64,000 nucleotides of DNA from an uncultured bacterium. Its GTDB lineage: Bacteria > Patescibacteriota > Saccharimonadia > Saccharimonadales > Saccharimonadaceae. Of the stretch, positions 42,920 to 50,852 are shown piece after piece. The translations under genes were made by a program, and so were the position numbers. Where the stretch lies: positions 1 to 64,000 of the forward strand of contig CAIUKF010000009.1 of assembly GCA_903899655.1 (NCBI GenBank), written 5' to 3'. Below the pieces are notes generated by a model, which was given only the letters and a program-made list of their open reading frames with translations, was not told the origin of the DNA and made no database searches. Positions within the stretch are counted from its first letter, which is position 1. Every line of letters starts with the position of its first letter.

Positions 42920-43657
42920 ATGATACAACTTAAAGAATTGAGTAGACAGCAAAAAATAATTATCATTACTGTTATTTTGGCTTTTGTTTTGCTTTTTACT
43001 CTATTAATATTTTTACAACCCTCCAACCCATATGGAGAGTCTGTTGGTATTAATAATTACAATAAATATCTACCAAATCTACCAAAGGATAGCCAATATG
43101 CATCCAATAATCAGCTACGAAACATAGTTAAAGTAAACAATCCTTCAATAGACATTAAATCAATTAACGACGCCTCAATACGTGATGGTTCGTCTGTGGA
43201 TAACTACAACAAAGATGACAACATGCATTATGGCAGTTTTATTATAGACATAAAAAGTATAAAACAATCATACATTGCAAGTTATTACTGGTCAAATAAT
43301 CCAGACAATACAAATAATACAAAATATTCTGGTACTATTAAATGCCTACCTGTTAAAGATTTGATATATGGGAGTTTTAATTGCAAAGACGACTTCAATA
43401 ATTCAATCACTAAAGAAAATATCGATCCTATTATGGATTTTTTGCCATACGACACCTTGCATATACGCGTAACAGCCAACTCAAATATAAAAGGAAAAGT
43501 ATCTCTAAATGCAACAATAATCTTATCTCTAGCTGACACAAGAAACGATCAAACCGAAAATTCTGTAATTAAATACAAAAATCAAATCAACACTTGGATA
43601 ATATCCAGCGGTCTTAACCCGAATGATTATCCTATAATCTACACAATAGAACAATAA
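42920..43657 (+). CDS. Membrane-anchored paralogue A, unknown function
   Basis: 245 aa: N-terminal TM helix (about 14-33), then an exported domain. Shared with the following gene in the same order: NYNKYLPNLPKD, YGSFIIDIKSIKQ, SGTIKC, DPIMDFLPYDTLH, LSLADTRNDQTENSV and the Tyr-rich end. Its ATG directly abuts the upstream stop (TAAATG) with no SD, implying translational coupling to the wall hydrolase. No known family; the topology would fit a VirB8-like bitopic core protein. Confidence 0.65.
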   Translation: MIQLKELSRQQKIIIITVILAFVLLFTLLIFLQPSNPYGESVGINNYNKYLPNLPKDSQYASNNQLRNIVKVNNPSIDIKSINDASIRDGSSVDNYNKDDNMHYGSFIIDIKSIKQSYIASYYWSNNPDNTNNTKYSGTIKCLPVKDLIYGSFNCKDDFNNSITKENIDPIMDFLPYDTLHIRVTANSNIKGKVSLNATIILSLADTRNDQTENSVIKYKNQINTWIISSGLNPNDYPIIYTIEQ

Positions 43658-43703
43658 CTCATCTTGGTATTTCTTTTATTTAAATTTAGTTTATAATATA
43701 ATT

Positions 43704-44582
43704 ATGGCAAAAGAAGTTGATAACAACTCTCAGGATAAACTTAATCTTATTGATATCCTAAAAAAACACCCTAAAGTAGTGGCCAGCTTAGGTACTTTGA
43801 CGGTATTGGTCGCAATCTGGGCGTATAATTCAACCTCAAACAAAAATAAGGCTGAGGAGGACAATATTAATAGAACCGATATTGTTAACGAGACAAATAT
43901 TAAAACCCCCGACAAACAAGACGACCCACAAGTGGTATTTTACATAGATAAGTCAAAAAAATACGAAACCAATAATAAATATGGCAAAGCTATAATAATT
44001 AACAACTATGACCAATACCTAAAGGACATGCCATCAGATAAAAGAGATGCCTTAAATAATGGCCTATATAATATGGTGGACTTAAATGTTGAAGCAAAAC
44101 CTATACCATTAATTCAGGATGCAGAAATAGTGGCAGGGTCAGTTAAATTAAGCTACGATGAAGAAGACGAAGTTTATTATGGTAAATTTGACGTATCAAT
44201 AAAGAGTATAAACCGATTGTTTGAAATACATTTTTCATGGTCGGATAACAACACTGCCGTTAACCCTACGGAATATACAAATTCAATAAAATGCACAGGT
44301 AGTAACGATGAGTGTATTGATGACTACAAACACAACCCAAATAACCCAGAATACAATAAAGATCCGATAGTTAAGCTGCTACCCTATGACACACTACATT
44401 ATGTAGTAACATTAAGTTCAAAAAACACACTCGTTACTTCTATTAATCTATCATTGTCTGACACGAGGGATGGCATGACCGAAAAATCAGTTAAAAAATA
44501 CAAAAAAGAAGTAGAAGATTGGTTTAAAACGACCGGTCTAAACAGAAATGATTATAAATTTATTTATTACGTCAATCTATAA
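43704..44582 (+). CDS. Membrane-anchored paralogue B, unknown function
   Basis: 292 aa: N-terminal TM helix (about 24-43) and an exported domain homologous to the preceding product (NYDQYLKDMPSD, YYGKFDVSIKSINR, DPIVKLLPYDTLH, LSLSDTRDGMTEKSV). An additional linker of about 40 residues follows the helix. TATAAT (43692-43697) ends 6 bases before the ATG, so despite the tandem arrangement it has its own promoter. It overlaps recF by 6 bases at the 3' end. Confidence 0.65.
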   Translation: MAKEVDNNSQDKLNLIDILKKHPKVVASLGTLTVLVAIWAYNSTSNKNKAEEDNINRTDIVNETNIKTPDKQDDPQVVFYIDKSKKYETNNKYGKAIIINNYDQYLKDMPSDKRDALNNGLYNMVDLNVEAKPIPLIQDAEIVAGSVKLSYDEEDEVYYGKFDVSIKSINRLFEIHFSWSDNNTAVNPTEYTNSIKCTGSNDECIDDYKHNPNNPEYNKDPIVKLLPYDTLHYVVTLSSKNTLVTSINLSLSDTRDGMTEKSVKKYKKEVEDWFKTTGLNRNDYKFIYYVNL

Positions 44583-45617
44583 CTTAACCGAGTAATAATC
44601 CTTAATAACCTCTGGCGTATGCGCCGAGGTTATTATTATTTGGCCTTTTTGGCTATCCATTAGATATTTTTGGCGGTTGTCGTCCAGTTCCGAAAAAACG
44701 TCATCCAATAATATGATTGGTTTAATATTTGTAATTTGTTCGATAATATCGACTTCCAAAAACTTCAATGCCAGCACAATTGTGCGCACCTCGCCGCGTG
44801 AGATGACCGCCAGGGCGGGTGAGTAATTAAACTGGAAAACTACGTCATGGCGATGTGGGCCTATACTAGTAAAGCCAATAATGGCGTCGCGCTCGCTATG
44901 GCTAGTTAGTTCATTTAATAATTTCTGTTTAATATCGCCAATATAAGTGTGTGAATAATGAACCGTCACAACATCGTTAGTTTTGGCGATAATATTATAG
45001 GCGTCATTTAGTTGGCTGTTGATTCGTTCAATAAACGCAATTCGCTTTTCAATAATATAGGCGCCATATTCACTTAATGTCACATTCCAAGCAAACAATT
45101 CATCGGTCGTTGTGTATTGTTGTTTTAATAAATTATTACGCTGTTTCAGCGCCCGTTCGTATTTATGTAAAATTGTCGAATAAAGTGGGTCAAGTTGGCT
45201 GATAAATCGATCGATAAACTGACGGCGGCGGGTTGGCGATCCATGCAGTAATCGCAAATCATCAGGCTCAAACAAAACAACTGGGTGTTTAAATTTAGCC
45301 GGCAGGCGATACATAACCTTATCGTCGACGGTGATTTTTTTGCGGCCCGATATTAAACTAGGATCGAATGTCGTCGTGCGTTTAATATAGTCGTCAAATT
45401 CAACATCAATTCGCCACCAAGGTGAATTGTGACGCAAAACTTCACTGTCGCTGCCTTTAAAAGAGGTGCCTTGCAATGAAATATAAATCGCTTCAACTAA
45501 CGACGTTTTACCACTGCCGTTACTGCCAGTAATAACCGTCGTAGTTGGGGATAATTTTAAGACAAATTTATCATGCGACCGGATATTTTGAACTGACAGT
45601 TTTTTCACCACCGCCAT
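44577..45617 (-). CDS. recF: DNA replication and repair protein RecF
   Basis: 346 aa SMC-like ATPase that loads RecA at gaps with RecO and RecR. Walker A GSNGSGKTS at 31-39, the ABC-type signature region SRGEVRTIVLALK near 267-279, and Walker B IILLDDVFSELD near 300-311. It follows dnaN by 6 bases on the same strand. The order dnaA-dnaN-recF is the common bacterial origin-side arrangement. Confidence 0.96.
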   Translation of the reverse strand: MAVVKKLSVQNIRSHDKFVLKLSPTTTVITGSNGSGKTSLVEAIYISLQGTSFKGSDSEVLRHNSPWWRIDVEFDDYIKRTTTFDPSLISGRKKITVDDKVMYRLPAKFKHPVVLFEPDDLRLLHGSPTRRRQFIDRFISQLDPLYSTILHKYERALKQRNNLLKQQYTTTDELFAWNVTLSEYGAYIIEKRIAFIERINSQLNDAYNIIAKTNDVVTVHYSHTYIGDIKQKLLNELTSHSERDAIIGFTSIGPHRHDVVFQFNYSPALAVISRGEVRTIVLALKFLEVDIIEQITNIKPIILLDDVFSELDDNRQKYLMDSQKGQIIITSAHTPEVIKDYYSVKL

Positions 45618-45623
45618 AATTAA

Positions 45624-46724
45624 CTAACTTTTCAGTGGCATTATTATATGGTAATAATTAGTGTTTTTGTCGGTCGATTTTAAGACACAAGGCGCAATTT
45701 TACCACTAAAGCTAAATTCAACCGTTTCGCCATCCACTACCGACAAGGCTTCACTTAAATAACGTGAATTTAATGTAATTTGGCCATCTTCGGTTACATC
45801 AGCATTGGCGTCAGATGTATTTTCACCCATTTGCGAGGCAATTGAGTGGACTGATAAGCTTTTTTTAGCGCTACTAGCAGTTAATGTTACACTTCCGCCT
45901 GATTCGCGGGCAAATAATCCAGCAATTTTCGTAATACGCACAAAATCAGATTTGTTTAACGTCACGGTTGTTTCGGATGTAGCTGGCACTAATTGACGAT
46001 AATCAGGGAAGTTGCCGTCGATTAAATGACTAATAATCTCGGCATCATTAATTCGAAAACGCACTTGCGTATCATCAAACAAAATATCAACTTCATTCGA
46101 TTCTTCGGTGATATTTCGCAAAACTTCTTGTAAAGTTTGAGTTGGAATAATTACTGACAAATCACTTTTTGTCGCGACCAAACGGCGTTCAGACAAACGA
46201 TAACCGTCGGTTGCAGCCAGATATAATTGACCTTCGTGCGAATGCCAATAAACACCAGTTAACACCGGACGAGTTGAATCGTTACTAGTGGTAATTATCG
46301 TTTGCGAAACCGCTTGTTTAAAATCTTCAACCTTAATACTGTATTGAATTGATGATGATTCGTTGATTGTTGGTAGTTCAGGAAACTCATCAGCAATAAA
46401 CCCATTAATAATCGATGTATATGTACCACATTTAATATGTAGATTATCGTTTACAACTTTTAATTCAACTGTTTCTTTGGGAAGGCTAGATATAAATTCC
46501 GACATTAATCGGGCTGGGATTGTAATCGCGCCAGGTTTTGAAATCTTGGCACCAATATATTGAGTAATGGCGATTTCAAGGTTAGTGGCAGCGACTAATA
46601 ATCGGTTACCGTCTGTGCGAAGTAGGATATTACTTAGGATTGGTAATTGGGTTTTTGTGTTAGCGACACGACCAACGGCTGATAGTGCGTGAGTTAGATT
46701 TTCTTGGGTGACAGTTAGTTCCAT
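45624..46724 (-). CDS. dnaN: DNA polymerase III sliding clamp, beta subunit
   Basis: 366 aa, three repeats of the clamp fold. Family features include the N-terminal ENLTHALSAVGRV...LPILSNIL, TDGYRLSERR near 170, the central GNFPDYRQLVP near 240, and the C-terminal YYHIIMPL. A weak AAAGG lies about 10 bases before the ATG. Separated from dnaA by about 275 bases with probable DnaA boxes. Confidence 0.97.
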   Translation of the reverse strand: MELTVTQENLTHALSAVGRVANTKTQLPILSNILLRTDGNRLLVAATNLEIAITQYIGAKISKPGAITIPARLMSEFISSLPKETVELKVVNDNLHIKCGTYTSIINGFIADEFPELPTINESSSIQYSIKVEDFKQAVSQTIITTSNDSTRPVLTGVYWHSHEGQLYLAATDGYRLSERRLVATKSDLSVIIPTQTLQEVLRNITEESNEVDILFDDTQVRFRINDAEIISHLIDGNFPDYRQLVPATSETTVTLNKSDFVRITKIAGLFARESGGSVTLTASSAKKSLSVHSIASQMGENTSDANADVTEDGQITLNSRYLSEALSVVDGETVEFSFSGKIAPCVLKSTDKNTNYYHIIMPLKS

Positions 46725-46769
46725 TGTTATTACCTTTCTTTAATTTATCTTTTTAGTTCTAATAATAGG

Positions 46770-46945
46770 TGCTGTGGATTGTGAGTAAAACTTTTATGCA
46801 ACAGATGAAATATTTGTTTTACGTATGTGGATATAGTGGTGTAAAAGTAGGGTTGAATTGGTGTGGTAAATTGGGCTTTTACTATGTCTAATGTTGTATT
46901 TGGTAGTATGAGTGGGTTTTTAGTGGATAGGTTTACTACAGTTGT
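46770..46945. other. dnaN-dnaA intergenic region with DnaA-box-like sites (possible oriC part)
   Basis: TGTGGATTG (about 46773), TGTGGATAT (about 46837) and GTGGATAG (about 46934) resemble the minus-strand DnaA box TGTGNATAA. The stretch 46725-47000 is T/G-rich on the plus strand. The open frame across it (46745-47032) has no homology I recognise and is probably not coding. Confidence 0.5.
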
Positions 46946-47000
46946 ACCGCTATTAAGTCGCTGGTTGTTCACATATTTTACACACATCATAAATAGGGAA

Positions 47001-48386
47001 TTAGGCATAAAGTTTCTCCCGAATTGATGCAACTTGTTCGCGAATTAGAAAATCTAGTTTGATAGCTTTTTCGATTTTTTCAATTGAGTGAATAGCAGTG
47101 GTGTGGTCTTTGCGCCCAAGTTCATTGGCGATTTTAGGGAAGCTTAAATGTAGCTCACTACGAAGTAGATACATGGCAATTTGGCGGGGTACAACAATAT
47201 ATTTATCGCGTTTTTCACTACAAATTTCACTAACTTCTAATTGGAAGTGTTTGGCAGTGCGATCGATAATTTGTTTACTAGATATATGTTGTGGACGTGA
47301 ATGACGGATATTACCCAATAACCCTTCAGCGGTAGTAATATCTGGATCGACACCACGCATTTCGGCGTAGGCCAACAGGCGATTTAGGGCGCCTTCAAGT
47401 TCGCGGATGTTAGTTTTAATGTTGGTTGCCAAGTATTCAACTGTGTCTTGGCCGAGTGTGACACCTGAAAGTGAGGCTTTGATACTTAGGATGGCGCAAC
47501 GAGTTTCAAAATCAGGCAATTGAATGTCGATTGTCATTCCCATCTCAAATCGGCTACGTAAACGTTCGGTTAGAGTTGGAATGCTTTTTGGGGGTTTATC
47601 TGAACTTATGATAATCTGTTTATTATTTTGATGTAGGTGATTAAAGGTGTGAAAAAATTCTTCTTGAGTTTTTTCTTTGCCAGCAATAAATTGCATATCA
47701 TCAACAATTAATACATCAACATCACGATATTTATCTGAAAAACCTTTTTTCTTAAACCTGACATAATCTAAAAACTCTTTAACGAAAGTTTCTGAGCTAA
47801 TATAGGTTACTTTTTTCTTGGGGTCGTTACGTAAAATCTCATTACCAATCGCTTGCATAAGGTGAGTTTTACCAAGTCCAACGCCACCATAAAGATAGAT
47901 TGGGTTATATTTTACACCTGGATTAGCCGCCACAGCACGACTGGCTGTATATGCTAGGTCATTACTTGAACCAACAATGAAATTATCAAATGTATATCGA
48001 GGGTTAAGCCCGCCAACTGCATTAGGAGTAGTTTGTGTTTGGGTGTTGGTTGTTGTCGTGCCGGATATTAAATCATCTGCCGCTGTTGATGCTTGTTGGC
48101 TAGTATTAATAGTTGTTTCACGATTAGACCTTGAATTGCGGTTAGTTGTTGTGATGATGTAGTTAATTTGTTTTGGAGTGATATTGTTTTTTGCTAAAGT
48201 TGTTTTAATTAAATCGTTATATTTAACTTCAAATTGTTTTTTAGCAAAGATATTTGGGACAGATATGATAATACCAGCGTCGTTTTGGTCAACTAATTCG
48301 GTATTTTTAAACCAGGTTGTGAATGTCGCATGCGGAACCGTCAATTCGATTTCGCCAAGCACACTTTGCCACAACGCATGATGCAT
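47001..48386 (-). CDS. dnaA: Chromosomal replication initiator protein DnaA
   Basis: 461 aa. Domain I (LWQSVLGEIELTVPHATFTTWF), a Thr/Asn/Gln-rich linker (about 95-135), the AAA+ domain with Walker A GGVGLGKTHL, Walker B VLIVDDMQF and the sensor region, and the domain IV DNA-binding signature DHTTAIHSIEKI. I place the start at ATG 48386 (MHHALW), preceded by GAGGGG at 8 bases; longer in-frame starts (48404 and 48500) lack this and extend into the promoter. A promoter with a DnaA box over its -35 suggests autoregulation. Confidence 0.96.
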   Translation of the reverse strand: MHHALWQSVLGEIELTVPHATFTTWFKNTELVDQNDAGIIISVPNIFAKKQFEVKYNDLIKTTLAKNNITPKQINYIITTTNRNSRSNRETTINTSQQASTAADDLISGTTTTNTQTQTTPNAVGGLNPRYTFDNFIVGSSNDLAYTASRAVAANPGVKYNPIYLYGGVGLGKTHLMQAIGNEILRNDPKKKVTYISSETFVKEFLDYVRFKKKGFSDKYRDVDVLIVDDMQFIAGKEKTQEEFFHTFNHLHQNNKQIIISSDKPPKSIPTLTERLRSRFEMGMTIDIQLPDFETRCAILSIKASLSGVTLGQDTVEYLATNIKTNIRELEGALNRLLAYAEMRGVDPDITTAEGLLGNIRHSRPQHISSKQIIDRTAKHFQLEVSEICSEKRDKYIVVPRQIAMYLLRSELHLSFPKIANELGRKDHTTAIHSIEKIEKAIKLDFLIREQVASIREKLYA

Positions 48387-48426
48387 ATCTGCAACCCCTC
48401 TCATTAAACACACTTTATTACTTTTA

Positions 48427-48455
48427 AGTATACCGAAGCCGAGAGTTTTCCACAA
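48427..48455 (-). promoter_or_regulatory. dnaA promoter with overlapping DnaA box
   Basis: On the minus strand TTGTGG, a 17-base spacer and TATACT (48427-48432, extended CGG before it) form the dnaA promoter. The -35 is embedded in TGTGGAAAA (48446-48454), one base from the DnaA box consensus, so DnaA binding would block RNA polymerase. Confidence 0.6.
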
Positions 48456-48500
48456 CCTAAATATTTTATATATAAGTGTAGGTCGATATAGGGGTATCAT

Positions 48501-48541
48501 TTATACACAATTGTTAACCGCCTCAGTTAAATTGTGGAGAA
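48501..48541. other. DnaA boxes between dnaA and rpmH (probable oriC part)
   Basis: TTATACACA (48501-48509) matches the DnaA box TTATNCACA exactly. TGTGGAGAA (48533-48541) is a one-mismatch box on the other strand. The following stretch to about 48600 is AT-rich, as expected of an unwinding element. Together with TGTGGAAAA in the dnaA promoter this is the best oriC candidate here. Confidence 0.55.
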
Positions 48542-48608
48542 GTTGATGTCTTTTGGGGATAACTTTTATATACTAAGAAATTAAATCTGTATTTTTTCAA
48601 ATAACACC

Positions 48609-48637
48609 TTGCTAAAAGGAGTAATTTTGGGTATACT
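48609..48637 (+). promoter_or_regulatory. rpmH promoter, leaderless
   Basis: TTGCTA (48609-48614), 17 bases, TATACT (48632-48637). The -10 box ends 9 bases before the rpmH ATG, so the mRNA leader would be about 3 bases and no SD is possible. Confidence 0.65.
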
Positions 48638-48646
48638 GTTACAGAT

Positions 48647-48787
48647 ATGTCAACAAAGCGAACATTCCAACCCCACACTCGTCACCGCGCCCGCACACAC
48701 GGATTCCGTGCTCGCGTTGCAACAAAAGCCGGTCGCGCTGTCATCAAACGACGCCGCATTAAAGGCCGAGCTAAGTTGACGGCTTAA
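48647..48787 (+). CDS. rpmH: 50S ribosomal protein L34
   Basis: 46 aa. [20 protein letters not shown] and the following [19 protein letters not shown] are the canonical L34 sequence. It sits between oriC/dnaA and rnpA, its usual place. The ribosomal protein itself appears to be expressed from a leaderless message. A terminator follows 4 bases after the stop. Confidence 0.97.
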   Translation: MSTKRTFQPHTRHRARTHGFRARVATKAGRAVIKRRRIKGRAKLTA

Positions 48788-48791
48788 CGAT

Positions 48792-48820
48792 AAAACACTG
48801 CGGGAAACTGCAGTGTTTTT
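48792..48820 (+). terminator. Intrinsic terminator between rpmH and rnpA
   Basis: AAAACACTGC and GCAGTGTTTT arms around an eight-base loop, ending in a T-run. It separates rpmH from rnpA, which then starts from its own -10 box 7 bases after the terminator's T-run. Confidence 0.8.
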
Positions 48821-48839
48821 AAATGTTATACTATTAATA

Positions 48840-49184
48840 ATGATTCCATTTAATAATCGATTTCACGGCCACAATAGTCTGCGCTTTGTTTACAATAACG
48901 GCCAGGCTGTTCGTTCGCATTCGATTATTATTAAATACACAACCAATCCTCACCGCAAAAGGTCACGCATCGCAATTGTCGTTAGTAAAAAAGTATTAAA
49001 AAGCGCCGTTAAACGCAACCGAATCCGTCGCCGCGTTTACGAGTATATTCGCACCAAACTACCTTACGTCACCGGCGTATATGATATTGTCTTAATTGTT
49101 ACATCTAGCGAATTATTGACAGTTGCACATAAAGAAATGACCAATCAACTTGATCAGTTATTCAATCAGGCTAATATAAAATAA
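48840..49184 (+). CDS. rnpA: Ribonuclease P protein component
   Basis: 114 aa. It assists the RNase P RNA in removing tRNA 5' leaders. The RNR signature is AVKRNRIRRRVYEYIR near residues 59-74, with the N-terminal RF.G...LRFVY and ..RIAIVVSKKV strands. ATG 48840 is preferred over the GTG at 48813, which lies in the terminator; TATACT (48827-48832) ends 7 bases before it. Leaderless. Confidence 0.94.
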   Translation: MIPFNNRFHGHNSLRFVYNNGQAVRSHSIIIKYTTNPHRKRSRIAIVVSKKVLKSAVKRNRIRRRVYEYIRTKLPYVTGVYDIVLIVTSSELLTVAHKEMTNQLDQLFNQANIK

Positions 49185-49189
49185 AAACA

Positions 49190-49242
49190 TGCACAGATTA
49201 ACACCTCTCAAGGACGGTGCTCTAGAAGTGTTAATTGTTGCA
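49190..49242. repeat. Long imperfect hairpin between rnpA and yidC
   Basis: ATTAACAC (49197-49204) and GTGTTAAT (49228-49235) with flanking TGCA on both sides form a stem enclosing about 23 bases. No T-run follows, so it is not a clear terminator. The remaining 49243-49327 carries TATAAT at 49277-49282, the likely yidC promoter. Confidence 0.4.
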
Positions 49243-49327
49243 CAAAAATAACACACCAATCAAGTCTAAGAAATGGTATAATAAATACTAATAATAGCCG
49301 TGTATTTGGAGTTTATAAACCCGCCAT

Positions 49328-50293
49328 ATGTTTGATACTTTCATCGTTCAGCCAATATTCAACCTACTTTTTGTCATTTATAGCCTGATTCCAGGTGGTG
49401 ATTTTGGTGTTGCGCTGGTTATCTTTACAATCCTGGTTCGTTTGTTAATGTGGCCACTGGTTAAAAAACAACTACACCAAGTTAAAGCGATGCGCAAAAT
49501 GCAGCCCGAGTTGGTTAAAATTAAACAACTTACCAAAGGCGACAAACGACAAGAAAGTTTAATGATGATGGAGCTTTATAAAAAGCACGACATCAACCCA
49601 TTTCAGTCAATTATTCTACTTTTCATCCAGTTGCCAATTTTTATTGCCCTGTATCAGGTTATACAGATTTTTATTACCCACAACAGTGACAAAATATCTG
49701 GTTTTACATACGGCTTCTTAAAGGATATCGGTCCAATTCACAACTTAATTGCTAATCCAGCTAACTTTAACGAAAAGATGTTAGGATTTTTGGATTTAAC
49801 AAAACACGCTATCGTTTCAAACCCATTTACGATTGATTATTTTGTCCTAGCTTTAGCAATTGGCGCAGCTGTCACACAATATTTAATGTCGAAACAAACA
49901 ACCCCTGCAGTATCAAATGGCAAGAAGTTGCGCGATATTATGAATGAAGCGGCGGATGGCAAACAAGCCGACCAAAGTGAAATGAATGCTGTTGTGATGA
50001 GTAATATGACTAAGTTTTTGCCGTTTATGATGTTTTTCATTATGATTAATTTGCCAGGCGCACTGGTGCTATACTACACAATTTCAAACATAGTTGCGGT
50101 TATCCAGCAAGGACATATTTTAAAGGAAGATAGTGAAGAAATGATTGAAATTGCCGACCGGGCAACTGATCAAAACCAAAACAAAAAAGCTACCGCCAAA
50201 GCGCGGGAAAAACAGGCCACCGAAGCAACTATAACTCGAATTGTCGCCAAAGATACGGCGCCGAGAAGTAGTAAACATAAGGAGAAATCATGA
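49328..50293 (+). CDS. yidC: Membrane protein insertase YidC
   Basis: 321 aa. YidC inserts membrane proteins alone or with SecYEG. Five to six TM segments: the first near 6-20, then PGGDFGVALVIFTILVRLLMWPL, with the cytoplasmic coiled region KKQLHQVKAMRKMQPELVKIK between. The hydrophilic groove Arg is in VRLLMWPL. The large periplasmic domain of Gram-negative YidC is absent, giving the short Gram-positive-like form. The charged C-terminus is ribosome-facing. It overlaps the next gene by 4 bases. Confidence 0.95.
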   Translation: MFDTFIVQPIFNLLFVIYSLIPGGDFGVALVIFTILVRLLMWPLVKKQLHQVKAMRKMQPELVKIKQLTKGDKRQESLMMMELYKKHDINPFQSIILLFIQLPIFIALYQVIQIFITHNSDKISGFTYGFLKDIGPIHNLIANPANFNEKMLGFLDLTKHAIVSNPFTIDYFVLALAIGAAVTQYLMSKQTTPAVSNGKKLRDIMNEAADGKQADQSEMNAVVMSNMTKFLPFMMFFIMINLPGALVLYYTISNIVAVIQQGHILKEDSEEMIEIADRATDQNQNKKATAKAREKQATEATITRIVAKDTAPRSSKHKEKS

Positions 50294-50751
50294 ACAAAGA
50301 AGAATCAGTTCAATTTGCGCAAAAATATTTAGAAGATTTGTTGTCATTTTTTGGAGCAAATATAACAGTATCTTCGACTTGTGATGAGGATGTGATTGAA
50401 TTATCAGTGCCATCGAATGAACTAAATAGTTTACTAATCGGACGCAACGCTGAAACCTTACGTAGTTTACAATATATTGTTTCAACGGTGTTGCGCAACA
50501 AAGAAGCGATGTTTACGCGCGTTAATATTGATATTGCTGACTACAAAAAACAACGTGCTGATCGTATTGCCGCTCAAGCTCGCGAATGGATTGAAGAAGT
50601 TCGACGAACGGGTGATTCACATATTGTTAGCCTAAATGCGGCTGACAGGCGAATCGTTCACCGTGTAGCTAGTGACTACAGCGATATCCGCACCTTTTCT
50701 GAAGGTGAAGGCTACGACCGTAAGTTAACAATCGCTCAAGCGGGCTCTTAG
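50290..50751 (+). CDS. jag: KH-R3H RNA-binding protein (Jag/KhpB family)
   Basis: 153 aa with a KH-like domain (LIGRNAETLRSLQYIV, the GxxG loop being GRNAE) and a C-terminal R3H domain (R.IVHRVASDYSDIRTFSEGEG). The Jag-N domain of longer homologues is missing. These proteins bind RNA and influence cell-wall synthesis and division. AAGGAG precedes the ATG, which overlaps the yidC stop (ATGA). Confidence 0.93.
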   Translation: MNKEESVQFAQKYLEDLLSFFGANITVSSTCDEDVIELSVPSNELNSLLIGRNAETLRSLQYIVSTVLRNKEAMFTRVNIDIADYKKQRADRIAAQAREWIEEVRRTGDSHIVSLNAADRRIVHRVASDYSDIRTFSEGEGYDRKLTIAQAGS

Positions 50752-50754
50752 GTT

Positions 50755-50852
50755 TGGCTATTGGAATTTAGCTATTAGAATATGGCAAATACTCTGGAGA
50801 AAATCCAGGGTATTTTTTTGCTTGCCAATAGCCATATTCCAATAGCTATTTG
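50755..50852. repeat. Dispersed GGCTATTGGAATTT repeat, copy 3, with nested terminator
   Basis: Left arm GGCTATTGGAATTTAGCTAT (from 50757) and right arm with CCAATAGCCATATTCCAATA (to about 50844) are inverted. Between them AATACTCTGGA...TCCAGGGTATTTTTTT (50787-50818) is an intrinsic terminator for the yidC-jag operon. The copy runs to the 3' end of the glycosyltransferase gene. Confidence 0.7.

Noticed and set aside
28001-44600. Integrated conjugative element
   Set aside because: No integrase, relaxase, coupling ATPase or flanking direct repeats were seen in the window, and the locus sits beside the conserved recF-dnaN-dnaA block.
46745-47032. 95-codon open frame between dnaN and dnaA
   Set aside because: It overlaps the DnaA-box-like sites and the dnaA 3' end, has low-complexity composition, no SD or -10 at a suitable distance, and no recognisable domain.
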